The notes beneath the pieces were generated by a model that made no database searches, was not told where the DNA came from, and was given only the letters and a program-made list of their open reading frames with translations. This document shows positions 16,603 through 25,703 of a stretch of DNA of 64,000 nucleotides, piece after piece. Each line of letters starts with the position of its first letter. The first letter of the stretch is position 1. The translations under genes and the position numbers were made by a program. This DNA is from Azohydromonas aeria. GTDB taxonomy: Bacteria > Pseudomonadota > Gammaproteobacteria > Burkholderiales > Burkholderiaceae_C. The DNA lies in assembly GCF_009760915.1 (NCBI RefSeq), contig NZ_VIDQ01000002.1, positions 62,001-126,000 on the forward strand, read 5' to 3'.

Positions 16603-17478
16603 TTAGCCGAGCACCGGCTCCATGGCCTTGCGGAACGCAGCCTTCTCCGCGTCGGTCAGCGGCTGCAGCGGCGCGCGGCCCACGCCCACGGGCGTGCCCG
16701 CAAGCTCGCAGCCGTACTTGACCTTCTGCACGAACTTGCCGCTCTCCAGGCTCGACATGGCGCCGTAGATCACCTGCATCTTGTCCCGCGCGGCCAGCCA
16801 GTCGCCACGCTCGATGGTGTTGACCAGGTCCACGCAGGCCTTGGCCATGCAGTTGGCCGGGCCGCAGATCCAGGACGTGGCGCCCCACAGGAAGAAGTCC
16901 AGCGTCTGGTCGTCGGAGCCGTTGGTGAGCTGGTAGCGGTCGCCGTAGCGGCTGCGGATGTCGATGGCGCGCAGCAGGTTGCCGCTGGACTCCTTGATGC
17001 CGATCACGCGCGGCTCGTCCTTGAAGGCGTCGAGCACGTCCAGCCCCACTTCCACGCCGACCTTGGGCGGGTAGTTGTAGAGCACGATCTCGACGTCCAC
17101 CGCGTCCAGCACCGCCTGGTAGTGCTGGATCAGCTCGTCCACCGCCGGCGTGGCGTAGAAGGGTGCCGACAGCAGCACGGTCTTGTAGCCGAGCTCGCGG
17201 GCGCGCTCGGTGTGCTGGATGACTTCCCAGGTCGAGCCGGCGTTGGTGCCGGCAATCAGCAGCTCGTCCTTGTTGGCGAAGTCGGCGACGAACTTCAGCA
17301 CGGCGGCGCGCTCGTCGGCCGTCAGGGCGTTGTACTCGCCCGTGGAGCCGCAAGGCACCCAGCCCTTGACGCCGTCGGCACGCAGCTTGGTCAGCAGCTT
17401 CTCGTAGGCATTGAAGTCGATCTTGCCCTTGGCATCGAAGGGGGTGACGAGGGCGGGCATGACACCGGTCATTTTCAT
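16603..17478 (-). CDS. Dihydrodipicolinate synthase-family lyase/deaminase
   Basis: This is a class I aldolase-type (beta/alpha)8 enzyme of 291 residues. The Schiff-base Lys is in VIGIKESSGN (Lys162), the conserved Tyr is in IVLYNYPPKVG, and the carboxylate-binding CGSTGEYNALT loop is present. In hydroxyproline operons this family supplies 1-pyrroline-4-hydroxy-2-carboxylate deaminase, giving 2-oxoglutarate semialdehyde. True DapA is unlikely because the gene is embedded in a catabolic operon with transporter, oxidoreductase and epimerase. N-acetylneuraminate lyase-type activity is a less likely alternative. Confidence 0.87.
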   Translation of the reverse strand: MKMTGVMPALVTPFDAKGKIDFNAYEKLLTKLRADGVKGWVPCGSTGEYNALTADERAAVLKFVADFANKDELLIAGTNAGSTWEVIQHTERARELGYKTVLLSAPFYATPAVDELIQHYQAVLDAVDVEIVLYNYPPKVGVEVGLDVLDAFKDEPRVIGIKESSGNLLRAIDIRSRYGDRYQLTNGSDDQTLDFFLWGATSWICGPANCMAKACVDLVNTIERGDWLAARDKMQVIYGAMSSLESGKFVQKVKYGCELAGTPVGVGRAPLQPLTDAEKAAFRKAMEPVLG

Positions 17479-17531
17479 GGTGATCTCCAGTGGGGTGGGT
17501 GAGGAAAGGTTGAGGCTGCGAAGCCGTTGAG

Positions 17532-18197
17532 TCAGGCCGCGAGCTTGGCGAGCACGCGTCGTTCGACGGTGGTCACGGCCCGGGTCAGGGGAAACGCAAT
17601 GACGAAGTACAGGAGCGCGACGGCGGTCAGCACCTCGATGGGCCGCGCGGTGTTGTTGGAGATGTTCTGGCCGATGAACATCAGGTCGGCCATGCCCACC
17701 GCCGAGACCAGCGCGCTTTCCTTGAACAGGCTCACGCAGTTGGACAGCAGCGTCGGCACGGCGCGCAGCACCGCCTGGGGCAGCACCACGCGGGTGATCT
17801 GCGTGTGCCGGGGCAGGCCCAGCGCGATGCAGGCGTCGTACTGCTCGCGGCCCACGCTCTTGAGCGAGGAGCGGAAGGTCTCGCTCGTGATGGCGCCCAT
17901 GTAGAGCGTCAGCGCGATCACCGCGGAGGCCAGGTTCGACAGCTCCACGCCCAGCACCAGCGGCAGGCAGAAGAAGATCCAGAACAGCTGCACGATCACG
18001 GGCGTACCGCGGAAGAACTCGACGTAGAGGCTGATGGCGCCGCGCACGAGCCGGCTGCCGGAGCCGCGCGCCAGGCCCACGAGGAAGCCCAGGGCGCAGC
18101 CCAGGACGATGCAGATCAGCGTGAGCTTGAGCGTCATCAGCAGGCCCTGCAGCAGGGCCTCCTTGAAGCCGAGCACGACCGAGAAATCGATGTTCAT
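17532..18197 (-). CDS. Amino-acid ABC transporter permease (HisM/GlnP type)
   Basis: This is a 221-residue inner-membrane subunit of a polar amino-acid importer with about five hydrophobic segments. It has the ATPase-contact EAA-type motif EQYDACIALGLPRHTQITRVVLPQ and the SLYVEFFRGTPVIVQLFW block typical of this permease class. It pairs with the neighbouring permease at 18210-18878 as a heterodimer. It lies just upstream of the DapA-like gene in the operon, implying import of the amino acid that the downstream enzymes degrade. Confidence 0.92.
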   Translation of the reverse strand: MNIDFSVVLGFKEALLQGLLMTLKLTLICIVLGCALGFLVGLARGSGSRLVRGAISLYVEFFRGTPVIVQLFWIFFCLPLVLGVELSNLASAVIALTLYMGAITSETFRSSLKSVGREQYDACIALGLPRHTQITRVVLPQAVLRAVPTLLSNCVSLFKESALVSAVGMADLMFIGQNISNNTARPIEVLTAVALLYFVIAFPLTRAVTTVERRVLAKLAA

Positions 18198-18209
18198 GGC
18201 TTGGGCCTT

Positions 18210-18878
18210 TCAGTGCGCCACCGGGCCGCGGCGCCGCTGCAAGTACTCGACCAGCTGCGACACGGGGAACGAGACGGCGAAGTAGACGAGCGCGATCACG
18301 GTGAAGGTCTCGATCGGCCGGTACGTCTCGGTGGCGAGCGACTTGCCGACGTACATCAGGTCCTCGACGGCCACCAGCGCCACCAGCGCGCTTTGCTGGA
18401 AGGTGCCGATGCCGTTGGTGATGAGCACGGGAATCGAGGTGCGCACGGCCGAGGGCAGCACGATGTGCAGGATGCGCTGCAGCGGGTTGAGCCCCAGCGC
18501 GATGCCGGCATCGAGCTGCTCGCGCGGCACGGTCTGGATCGCTGCCCGGTAGGCCTCGGCGTTGAACGCGGCCAGGTTCAGGCCCAGCGCCAGCACGCCC
18601 ATGGTCAGCGCGTCGAAGTACACGTCGAAGAGGATCGGCACGCAGTAGAAGATCCAGATCACCTGCACGATGGCCGGCGTGCAGCGGAAGAACTCGACGA
18701 AGAGCATGGCCGGCGTGCGCAGCGCGGCCCAGCGGCTCAGCAGCAGCAGCGCGATGCCGAAGCCCAGCGTTAGGCCGACGACGTTGGCCGCGAGCGTGAG
18801 CTGCACCGTGGTCACCAGCCCCTTGAGCAGCGGCGCGCCGTGCTGGCTGATGGCGTGGAAGTCGAAGCTGTAGTCCAT
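18210..18878 (-). CDS. Amino-acid ABC transporter permease
   Basis: This is the second membrane subunit of the same importer, 222 residues. It has LFVEFFRCTPAIVQVIWIFY and the coupling segment EQLDAGIALGLNPLQRILHIVLPS. The ATG at 18878 (MDYSFDFHAI) was chosen: the frame stays open upstream, but that part is a serine-rich non-membrane sequence overlapping the ATPase gene. It is 10 bp after the ATPase gene and 12 bp before its partner permease. Confidence 0.9.
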   Translation of the reverse strand: MDYSFDFHAISQHGAPLLKGLVTTVQLTLAANVVGLTLGFGIALLLLSRWAALRTPAMLFVEFFRCTPAIVQVIWIFYCVPILFDVYFDALTMGVLALGLNLAAFNAEAYRAAIQTVPREQLDAGIALGLNPLQRILHIVLPSAVRTSIPVLITNGIGTFQQSALVALVAVEDLMYVGKSLATETYRPIETFTVIALVYFAVSFPVSQLVEYLQRRRGPVAH

Positions 18879-18888
18879 GCCCGGCTCC

Positions 18889-19665
18889 TCACTGCTTGAT
18901 GTGGAAGACGCGGTCGATGAACTCGCGCGTGCGCTCATGCTTGGGCGAGCCCAGCACCTGCTCGGGCGGGCCGTCCTCCACCACCACGCCGCCGGCGCAG
19001 AACACCACGCGCGAGGCGATGTTCTTGGCGAACCACATGTCGTGGGTCACGATCATCATGGGCAGGCTCTGGCCGGCCAGTTGCATGATCACCTGTTCCA
19101 CCTCGGCCACCAGCTCCGGGTCGAGCGCGGACGTGACCTCGTCGAACAGCATCAGCTTGGGCTCCAGCATGAGCGCGCGCGCGATGGCCACGCGCTGCTT
19201 CTGGCCACCCGAAAGCTGGCTCGGGTAGGCCTTGGCCTTGGCGGCCAGGCCGAAGCGCGCCAGCAGCCCCTCCGCCCGCTCGGTGGCCACCTGCTTCGAC
19301 TCGCCGCGCACCTTGCACGGTGCCAGGATCAGGTTCTGGACGATGTTGAGGTGGGGAAAGAGCGTGTAGTGCTGGAACACCATGCCGATCTCGCGGCGCA
19401 CATTGGTGTCGATGCGCGTCTTGCCGCCGCCGTCGGCCGAGATGTAGGGCTTGCCGTCGAAGGTGACAGAGCCCTTGTCGATCTGCTCCAGGCCCATCAT
19501 CACGCGCAGCAGCGTGCTTTTGCCCCCGCCGCTGGGCCCGATGACGACCAGGCGCTCACCGGGCTTCATCTCGATGTCCAGGCCCTTGAGCACCTGGACC
19601 TGCGGGCTGTAGCTCTTGTGCAGGCCAGCGACCTTGACGAGCGGCTGTGTCGAGCCAGATGTCAC
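18889..19665 (-). CDS. Amino-acid ABC transporter ATP-binding protein
   Basis: This is the cytoplasmic ATPase of the importer. It shows Walker A GPSGGGKST, the Q-loop MVFQHYTLFPHL, signature LSGGQKQRVAIARAL, Walker B LMLFDEVTSALDPE and the switch His in IVTHDM. A GTG at 19665, six bases after a strong AAGGAG Shine-Dalgarno, gives 258 residues, the usual size for this family. The frame is also open to an ATG at 19767, which would add about 34 low-complexity residues with only a weak ribosome site. The GTG start is preferred, the longer form is not excluded. Confidence 0.9.
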   Translation of the reverse strand: MTSGSTQPLVKVAGLHKSYSPQVQVLKGLDIEMKPGERLVVIGPSGGGKSTLLRVMMGLEQIDKGSVTFDGKPYISADGGGKTRIDTNVRREIGMVFQHYTLFPHLNIVQNLILAPCKVRGESKQVATERAEGLLARFGLAAKAKAYPSQLSGGQKQRVAIARALMLEPKLMLFDEVTSALDPELVAEVEQVIMQLAGQSLPMMIVTHDMWFAKNIASRVVFCAGGVVVEDGPPEQVLGSPKHERTREFIDRVFHIKQ

Positions 19666-19801
19666 GCTTGTCTCCTTGGACGTCGAAGCGGAGGCCGAGG
19701 CCTCGGGCGTGAGCCACTGGCGCGGTGCCAGCGCGCGGGCTGCCGCGAGCATCGAATTCATGACCATGTGAGTTCCCGGTTGTTTGCCTGAAGTGAGGGG
19801 C

Positions 19802-20641
19802 TTACTTCTTCGCGGCGACCTTCAGAACCTGGTCGGATGCCTTGCGAATGAGTGCCTCGACCTCGCCGGTAGCCACCTTTTCTTCCAGGAAGATGTTCAC
19901 CACCGCCACGTCGGCGGCCGACAGCTGCAGCGGCAGCCCGAAGGCCACGCCTTGCGACGCCAGGGCCGGCACCGGGTTGAAGGCCACCGCCCAGTCGGCG
20001 TTGGACTGCGTGAACAGCAGGTTGGTGTCCGACGCATCGACCACCAGGTCGGCGCGCTTGGAGATGACGGCCAGCCGCGTCTCGTCCGCGCTGGGCAGGC
20101 GCAGCACCTTGGCCTTCTTGACGGCCGCGGACAGCGCCTTGTCCTGGGCCGTACCCGACATGACGGCCAGGGTGATTTCGGGCTTGTCGATGTCGGCGAT
20201 GCTGCGCGGGTTGCCCGCCAGCTTGGGATTGCTCTTGTTGTAGGCCAGCGAGATCTGGTACTGCATGGCCGGGATGGAGAAATTCACGGCCATGGCCCGT
20301 GCCGGCGTGCGGTTCAGGGCCATCGACATGTCCCACTTGCCCGACTGCAGCCCCGTGACGAGGTTGTCCCAGTTGGTGTCGACGAACTGCGCCTTGACCT
20401 TGAGCGTGTCGGCGAACTGCCGGCACAGGTCGGCAAAGAAGCCGCTGTACTCGCCCGTGGCCGGGTCGCGCATGACGTAGGGCGGCGCCACCGCCGCGCC
20501 GCAGCGCAGCACGCCGTTCTTCTGCACCTGCTGCCAGTAGCCCGGGCCGGGCTGCTGCGCCGTGGCCGCCACGGCCACCGTGCCAAGCGCCGCGGCGGCC
20601 AGAAGCCGGGTGGCGCGAATGGTGAGTTTCGGGGACTTCAT
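19802..20641 (-). CDS. Amino-acid ABC transporter periplasmic substrate-binding protein
   Basis: This is the periplasmic receptor of the importer, 279 residues. A signal peptide is evident (TIRATRLLAAAALGTVAVAATAQQ). The mature protein is SBP family 3: LRCGAAVAPPYVMRDPATGEYSGF is the first-lobe region and later segments include NWDNLVTGLQSGKWDM. It is the first gene of the minus-strand operon, facing the GntR regulator across about 209 bp. Family 3 receptors bind polar amino acids or related compounds; the downstream enzymes suggest a proline-like ligand. Confidence 0.92.
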   Translation of the reverse strand: MKSPKLTIRATRLLAAAALGTVAVAATAQQPGPGYWQQVQKNGVLRCGAAVAPPYVMRDPATGEYSGFFADLCRQFADTLKVKAQFVDTNWDNLVTGLQSGKWDMSMALNRTPARAMAVNFSIPAMQYQISLAYNKSNPKLAGNPRSIADIDKPEITLAVMSGTAQDKALSAAVKKAKVLRLPSADETRLAVISKRADLVVDASDTNLLFTQSNADWAVAFNPVPALASQGVAFGLPLQLSAADVAVVNIFLEEKVATGEVEALIRKASDQVLKVAAKK

Positions 20642-20727
20642 GTTCTCTCTCCTTGACGGGCTGGCGTCGCCGTGCGCCTCTTGCGGCGCGGGTCGCGACG
20701 GGAACTTTCAATCGCTGTGTCGGCACT

Positions 20728-20754
20728 GTGACGACAATTTCAGTATGTCGTCAC
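20728..20754. promoter_or_regulatory. Candidate operator: 9-bp inverted repeat in divergent promoter region
   Basis: GTGACGACA (20728-20736) and TGTCGTCAC (20746-20754) form a perfect inverted repeat with a 9-base spacer between the divergent transporter operon and GntR gene. A related CACGTTGTCG sequence occurs twice nearby (20752-20761 and 20781-20790), 29 bp apart. The position fits a GntR/FCD operator controlling both directions. Confidence 0.5.
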
Positions 20755-20850
20755 GTTGTCGGCAAGGCAATAGGAAAAGACACGTTGTCGACAGGAAATT
20801 GAGCTGCTATGGTCGAAACGCACCGCAACCCCAAACAGGAAAAAAAACCC

Positions 20851-21567
20851 ATGAACCAGGAAGAAGAAGGCAAGCGCGCCAAGGGCTCGGGCTGGAGGAG
20901 CGTCTACGACGCCCTGCGCTCGGAGATCCTGTCGCTGGAGCTGCAGCCCGGGCAGCTGCTCGACGAGACGACGCTGGCCGAGCGCTTTGACATGTCGCGC
21001 TCGCCGGTGCGCGAGGCGCTGATCCGGCTGGCGGGAGAGGAGCTGGTGGTGACGCTGCCCAACCGCAGCACCATCGTGGCGCCGCTGGAAATCGCGACGT
21101 TTCCGAAGTACATCGACGCGCTCGACATCGCGCAGCGCATGAACGCGCGCCTGGCCGCCGAGTGCCGCACGGAAGAGGACTTGAAGATCATCGCGCGCCA
21201 GCAAAAGCGCTTCGAGGCGTCGATCAAGACCGGCAACCACCTGACCATGTCGGCGGCCAACAAGGACTTCCACATGGCCATCGCGAACGCCGGGCGCAAC
21301 CCGTACCTGGCCGGCTTCTACGAGCGGCTGCTGGACCAGGGGCGGCGCATGATGCACCTGCACTTCGACTACCTGGAGCGCACCAACGAGGGCTACCTGC
21401 TCACTGACGAGCACGGCGACATGCTCGAAGCCATCCGGGCGCGCGACGTGGCCCGGGCCGACGAGCTCGCGCATGCCCACACCCGGCAGTTCCGTGACAG
21501 CTTCTTTGACTTTCTGCGGGAGAACTACACGGACAACGTCAAGCTGGGCCTGAGCATGGCGGCGTAG
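20851..21567 (+). CDS. GntR-family (FCD) transcriptional regulator
   Basis: This is a 238-residue FadR-type regulator. The N-terminal winged helix contains LAERFDMSRSPVREALIRL, and the C-terminal FCD domain carries likely metal ligands in NKDFHMAIANAG, DEHGDMLEA and AHAHTRQF. The ATG at 20851 follows an AGGA site; an upstream ATG at 20809 would add 14 residues and is less likely. It is divergent from the eleven-gene transporter/catabolic operon and is its presumed regulator, with a ligand from that pathway. Confidence 0.9.
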   Translation: MNQEEEGKRAKGSGWRSVYDALRSEILSLELQPGQLLDETTLAERFDMSRSPVREALIRLAGEELVVTLPNRSTIVAPLEIATFPKYIDALDIAQRMNARLAAECRTEEDLKIIARQQKRFEASIKTGNHLTMSAANKDFHMAIANAGRNPYLAGFYERLLDQGRRMMHLHFDYLERTNEGYLLTDEHGDMLEAIRARDVARADELAHAHTRQFRDSFFDFLRENYTDNVKLGLSMAA

Positions 21568-21672
21568 CTCTCGGCGCCATCATGGCAAGGGCGCATCTCG
21601 GCCGTTTTGCCTGGGGTGACATCGGGCTCCCGAGGCCACTGGACCCGGGAGCGCATTGACCAGGATCGGCCG

Positions 21673-22986
21673 TCACGCACGGCCGCTGGACGGCGCAGCC
21701 CGCCATCCGCCAGCGGACGCTGCCGCCCAAGACGGCGCGTCATAGCGTTGCACGCCCAGGTCGTCGATCTGGATTTCCGGCCTGCGTCCTGACATCAGGT
21801 CCGCCAGCGCCCGGCCCGACCCGCACGCCATGGTCCAGCCCAGCGTGCCGTGCCCGGTGTTGAGGTAGAGGTTGCGCAGCGGCGTGGCACCCACGATCGG
21901 CGTGCCATCCGGCGTCATGGGACGCAGCCCGGTCCAGAAGCTGGCCTTGGCGGTGTCGCCGCCACCGGGGAACAGGTCCGTCAGGCACAGCTCCAGCGTC
22001 TGCCGGCGGCGCTCGCGCAGCGACATGTCGAAGCCGCGCAGCTCGGCCATGCCGCCGACACGGATGCGCTCATCGAAGCGCGTGATCGCGACCTTGTAAG
22101 TCTCGTCGAGCACTGTGGATACCGGGGCGCGCTGCGCGTCCGTGATCGGCACGGTGATCGAGTAGCCCTTGACCGGATAGACCGGGATGTGAACCACGTC
22201 CTTGAGCAGCGCGGTCGAGAACGAACCCAGGGCCACCACGTAGGCGTCCGCCCGCAGCAGCCTGCCGTTCTGGTAGACGCCGGCGACCTGGCCGCCTTCG
22301 ATCTTCAGGCCTTCAACGTCCACGCCGTAGCGGAACTTGACGCCCATGGTGCTGGCCAGCGCGGCCATGCGCGTTGTGAAGATGTGGCAGTCGCCCGTCT
22401 CGTCGTTGGGCAGGCGCAGGCCGCCGGTGAGCAGGTGCGATGAGGCGGCCAGCGCCGGTTCCGCCCGCGCCAGCTCGGCAGCGCTCAGCATCTCGAAGGG
22501 CACGCCGGCCTCGCGCAGCACCGCGACGTCCTTGGCCACGCCGTCGAGCTGCGCCTGCGTGCGGAACACCTGCAGCGTGCCGCCCTGGCGACCCTCGTAG
22601 GCGATACCGGTGTCATTGCGCAGCTGCTGCAGGCAGTCGCGGCTGTACTCAGCCAGCCGCACCATGCGCGCCTTGTTAACGGCATAACGGTCGGCGCTGC
22701 AGTTGCGCAGCATCTGTGCCATCCAGCGCAGCTGGGCCCACGAGCCGTCCAGGCCGATGGCCAGCGGCGCGTGCGCCTGCAGCATCCACTTCAAGGCCTT
22801 GAGCGGAACGCCGGGCGCGGCCCAGGGCGAGGCGTAGCCGGGCGACACTTGGCCGGCATTGCCGAAGCTGGTCTCCATCGCCGCCGCGTCGCGGCGGTCC
22901 AGGACCGTCACGTCGTGGCCGGCGCGGGCGAGGTAGTAGGCCGTCGAGGTGCCGATGACACCGCTGCCAAGGATGAGGACTTTCAT
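21673..22986 (-). CDS. dadA: D-amino acid dehydrogenase small subunit
   Basis: DadA is a membrane-associated flavoprotein that oxidises D-alanine and other D-amino acids to oxo acids and ammonia. The 437-residue protein starts with the FAD-binding [21 protein letters not shown] and has [17 protein letters not shown], which is diagnostic of DadA. It ends with [18 protein letters not shown]. It lies nine bases after the alanine racemase gene, the classic dadA-alr pairing for L-alanine catabolism. It is transcribed with mmsA and a transaminase upstream. Confidence 0.93.
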   Translation of the reverse strand: MKVLILGSGVIGTSTAYYLARAGHDVTVLDRRDAAAMETSFGNAGQVSPGYASPWAAPGVPLKALKWMLQAHAPLAIGLDGSWAQLRWMAQMLRNCSADRYAVNKARMVRLAEYSRDCLQQLRNDTGIAYEGRQGGTLQVFRTQAQLDGVAKDVAVLREAGVPFEMLSAAELARAEPALAASSHLLTGGLRLPNDETGDCHIFTTRMAALASTMGVKFRYGVDVEGLKIEGGQVAGVYQNGRLLRADAYVVALGSFSTALLKDVVHIPVYPVKGYSITVPITDAQRAPVSTVLDETYKVAITRFDERIRVGGMAELRGFDMSLRERRRQTLELCLTDLFPGGGDTAKASFWTGLRPMTPDGTPIVGATPLRNLYLNTGHGTLGWTMACGSGRALADLMSGRRPEIQIDDLGVQRYDAPSWAAASAGGWRAAPSSGRA

Positions 22987-22995
22987 GCTGGTCGT

Positions 22996-24117
22996 TCAGG
23001 CGAGGTTGCCGGCACTGCTGCCGAGGTGGCGGCGCTCGTAGCGATGGCCAAGCTGGGTCAGGATCTCGTAGGCGTTGGTGCCCGCCTGGGCGGCCAGCGC
23101 GTTGATGTCCTGGACTTCGTCGATGAGATCGAAGAAGGTCCCGGGCTGCAGCGCGTTGGCCGGCACGCGCGAGACGTCGACGGTGACGGTGTCCATGGAC
23201 ACGCGGCCGACGAGGGGCAGGTCGTGGCCCCGGAATCGCAGCGTGGCGCGGTTGCTCAGGCTGCGCAGGTAGCCGTCGGCATAGCCGACGGACACGGTGG
23301 CGATGCGGCTGGGTCGTGCTGCCTGCCACGTATGGTTGTAGCCGACGCCCTCGCCTTCGCCCACGTCGCGCACTTGCAGCAGCCGGGCTTGCAGCCGGAT
23401 CACGCTGCGAAGGGGATGGGCCCGGCCCGGGACTGGGGCCACCCCGTACAGCGCCGCACCTGGCCGGGCGAGATTGAAGTGGTACGCCCCGCCCAGGAAG
23501 ATGCCCGACGAGTTGGCCAGGCTGGCCGGGCAGGCGGGCAGCAGTGCGCGCAGCCGCTCGAAGCGCTGCAGCTGCAAGGCATTGAGCGGGTTGTCGGGCT
23601 CCTCCGCGCTGACCAGGTGGCTCATGGCCAGGCGCACGTCGATGCCCTGCCATCCGTCCCGTTGCGCGGCGAGCTGCTCCAGCTCGCGTTCCTGCAGCCC
23701 CATCCGGGCCATGCCGGTGTCGAACTGCAGCGCCGCGGGCAGCACGCGGTCCAGGCGCTGCGCCAGCGCGCGGTAGCGCTGGACCTGGTCCGGCGCATTG
23801 AGCACGGGAATCAACCCATGCTCGACGCAGTCGAGCTCGGTGCCGGGCAGCGGGCCGTGCAGCACGTGGATGACGGCGTCGGCCGGCAGCACCGGGCGCA
23901 GCGCGATGCCCTCCTCCATCAACGCCACGAAGAAGAAGCGGCATCCGGCCCGGTAAAGGGCCGCGGCCACCTGGGCCGCGCCCAGGCCGTAGGCGTCGGC
24001 CTTGACCACGGCGGCGCAGGCCCCCGGCGCCACGCGCCGGGCCAGCTCCAGCCAGTTCGCGACGATGGCGTCGAGATCGATGGTCAGGACCGCCGCGGAG
24101 CGCAAGGAGGCCGCCAT
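22996..24117 (-). CDS. alr: Alanine racemase (catabolic, DadX-like)
   Basis: This PLP enzyme interconverts L- and D-alanine, here probably supplying DadA. The 373-residue protein has the PLP lysine in AVVKADAYGLGA (Lys39) and the second-domain GEGVGYNHTW and VGRVSMDTVTVDVS motifs. The MAASLRSAAV start at 24117 is just one base past the stop of mmsA and places the catalytic Lys at the usual distance; the upstream open frame lies within mmsA. Its position next to dadA supports a catabolic role rather than a cell-wall role, although either is possible. Confidence 0.92.
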   Translation of the reverse strand: MAASLRSAAVLTIDLDAIVANWLELARRVAPGACAAVVKADAYGLGAAQVAAALYRAGCRFFFVALMEEGIALRPVLPADAVIHVLHGPLPGTELDCVEHGLIPVLNAPDQVQRYRALAQRLDRVLPAALQFDTGMARMGLQERELEQLAAQRDGWQGIDVRLAMSHLVSAEEPDNPLNALQLQRFERLRALLPACPASLANSSGIFLGGAYHFNLARPGAALYGVAPVPGRAHPLRSVIRLQARLLQVRDVGEGEGVGYNHTWQAARPSRIATVSVGYADGYLRSLSNRATLRFRGHDLPLVGRVSMDTVTVDVSRVPANALQPGTFFDLIDEVQDINALAAQAGTNAYEILTQLGHRYERRHLGSSAGNLA

Positions 24118-24118
24118 C

Positions 24119-25615
24119 TCACTGGTTGCTGGGGAAAGTGAAGACGGCCTGCTCGCGCACGCCCGACGACGGCCAGCGCTGCGTGATGGTCTTGCGCCGC
24201 GTGTAGAAGCGCACGCCGTCCGGCCCGTAGGCACCCAGGTCGCCGAAGAGCGAGCGCTTCCAGCCGCCGAAGCTGTGAAAGGCCACCGGCACGGGCAGCG
24301 GCACGTTCACGCCCACCATGCCGACCTTGATGCGGTCGGTGAAGTACCGCGCCGCCTCGCCGTCGCGGGTGAAGATGCAGGTCCCGTTGCCGTACTCGTG
24401 CGCGTCGATCAGCGCGATGGCCTCGTCGAGCGACTGCACGCGCACGATGCACAGCACCGGGCCGAAGATCTCGTCGCGGTAGATGCTCATCTCGGGCGTG
24501 ACGCGGTCGAACAGGCAGCCGCCCAGGAAGAAGCCCTCGGCGCCACCGGCCACCTGCACGTTGCGACCGTCCACCACCAGCGTGGCGCCCTCGCCCACGC
24601 CAGCGTCCACGTAGCCGCGCACCTTCTCCCAGTGCGCGCCGGTCACCAGCGGCCCCATGTCGTTGCCGGCCACCGTGCCCGGGCCGACCTTCATGCGCGA
24701 CAGCTCGGCCGTCAGGCGCTGCGCCAGCGCGTCGCCCGCGGCATCGCCCACAGCCACCACCACGGGAATGGCCATGCAACGCTCGCCGCAGGAGCCGTAG
24801 GCTGCGCCCATCAGCGCGGAGACGGCGTTGTCGAGGTCGGCGTCGGGCATGACCACCGCGTGGTTCTTGGCGCCGCCCAGGGCCTGCACGCGCTTGCCGG
24901 CGGCGCAGCCACGGGTGTAGATCGACTCGGCAATCGGCGTCGAGCCGACGAAGCTCACCGCCTGCACGACGGGGCTGTCGAGCAGGGTATCAACGGCTTC
25001 CTTGTCGCCGTTGACGACGTTGAGCACGCCCGGCGGCAGGCCTGCCTGCAGCGCCAGCTCGGCCAGCAGCAGCGTGGACGACGGCGTCTTCTCCGAGGGC
25101 TTGAGGATGAAAGTGTTGCCGCACACCACGGCCAGCGGCCACATCCACAGCGGCACCATGGCGGGGAAGTTGAAGGGCGTGATGCCCGCCACCACGCCCA
25201 GCGGCTGGAACTCGCTCCAGGAGTCGATGGCCGGGCCGACGTTCTTGCTGTGCTCACCCTTGAGCAGCTCCGGCGCGTAGCAGGCGTACTCGACGTTCTC
25301 GATGCCGCGCTGCAGCTCGCCCATGGCGTCGCTGAGCACCTTGCCATGCTCGGCCGTGATCAGCGCGCACAGCCGCTCGGCGTTGTCCTCGAGCAGCTGC
25401 TTGTAGCGGAACATGATGCGCGCGCGCTTGGCCGGCGGCGTCTGGCGCCAGGCCGGGAAGGCGGCCTCGGCGGACGCGATGGCGGCCGTCACCGTCGCGG
25501 CCGAAGCCAGCGCCACGCGCTTGGTCGCGGTGCCCAGCGCCGGGTCAAAGACTTCCTGCGTGCGCTGGTCGTCGGCCACGTGCTGGCCGTTGATGAAGTG
25601 TCCAACGATGGTCAT
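24119..25615 (-). CDS. mmsA: Methylmalonate-semialdehyde dehydrogenase (CoA-acylating)
   Basis: MmsA converts methylmalonate or malonate semialdehyde, NAD and CoA to propionyl- or acetyl-CoA with loss of CO2. The 498-residue protein has the family-specific ITPFNFPAMVPLWMWP, LGGAKNHAVVMPDAD and catalytic cysteine region GSCGERCMA. These distinguish it from ordinary ALDHs. The ATG at 25615 gives MTIVGHFINGQHV, the expected N-terminus. It is downstream of an omega-amino acid transaminase, which would produce malonate semialdehyde from beta-alanine, so the pair forms a beta-alanine to acetyl-CoA route. Confidence 0.92.
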   Translation of the reverse strand: MTIVGHFINGQHVADDQRTQEVFDPALGTATKRVALASAATVTAAIASAEAAFPAWRQTPPAKRARIMFRYKQLLEDNAERLCALITAEHGKVLSDAMGELQRGIENVEYACYAPELLKGEHSKNVGPAIDSWSEFQPLGVVAGITPFNFPAMVPLWMWPLAVVCGNTFILKPSEKTPSSTLLLAELALQAGLPPGVLNVVNGDKEAVDTLLDSPVVQAVSFVGSTPIAESIYTRGCAAGKRVQALGGAKNHAVVMPDADLDNAVSALMGAAYGSCGERCMAIPVVVAVGDAAGDALAQRLTAELSRMKVGPGTVAGNDMGPLVTGAHWEKVRGYVDAGVGEGATLVVDGRNVQVAGGAEGFFLGGCLFDRVTPEMSIYRDEIFGPVLCIVRVQSLDEAIALIDAHEYGNGTCIFTRDGEAARYFTDRIKVGMVGVNVPLPVPVAFHSFGGWKRSLFGDLGAYGPDGVRFYTRRKTITQRWPSSGVREQAVFTFPSNQ

Positions 25616-25703
25616 GGCGTGTATCTCCTGGAGGCGACCGGCCGCCGATGCGGCTTGCGGTCGCAGATGAATCGGGAAATGGGTCGGTGAAGAAGGCCGC
25701 CGC

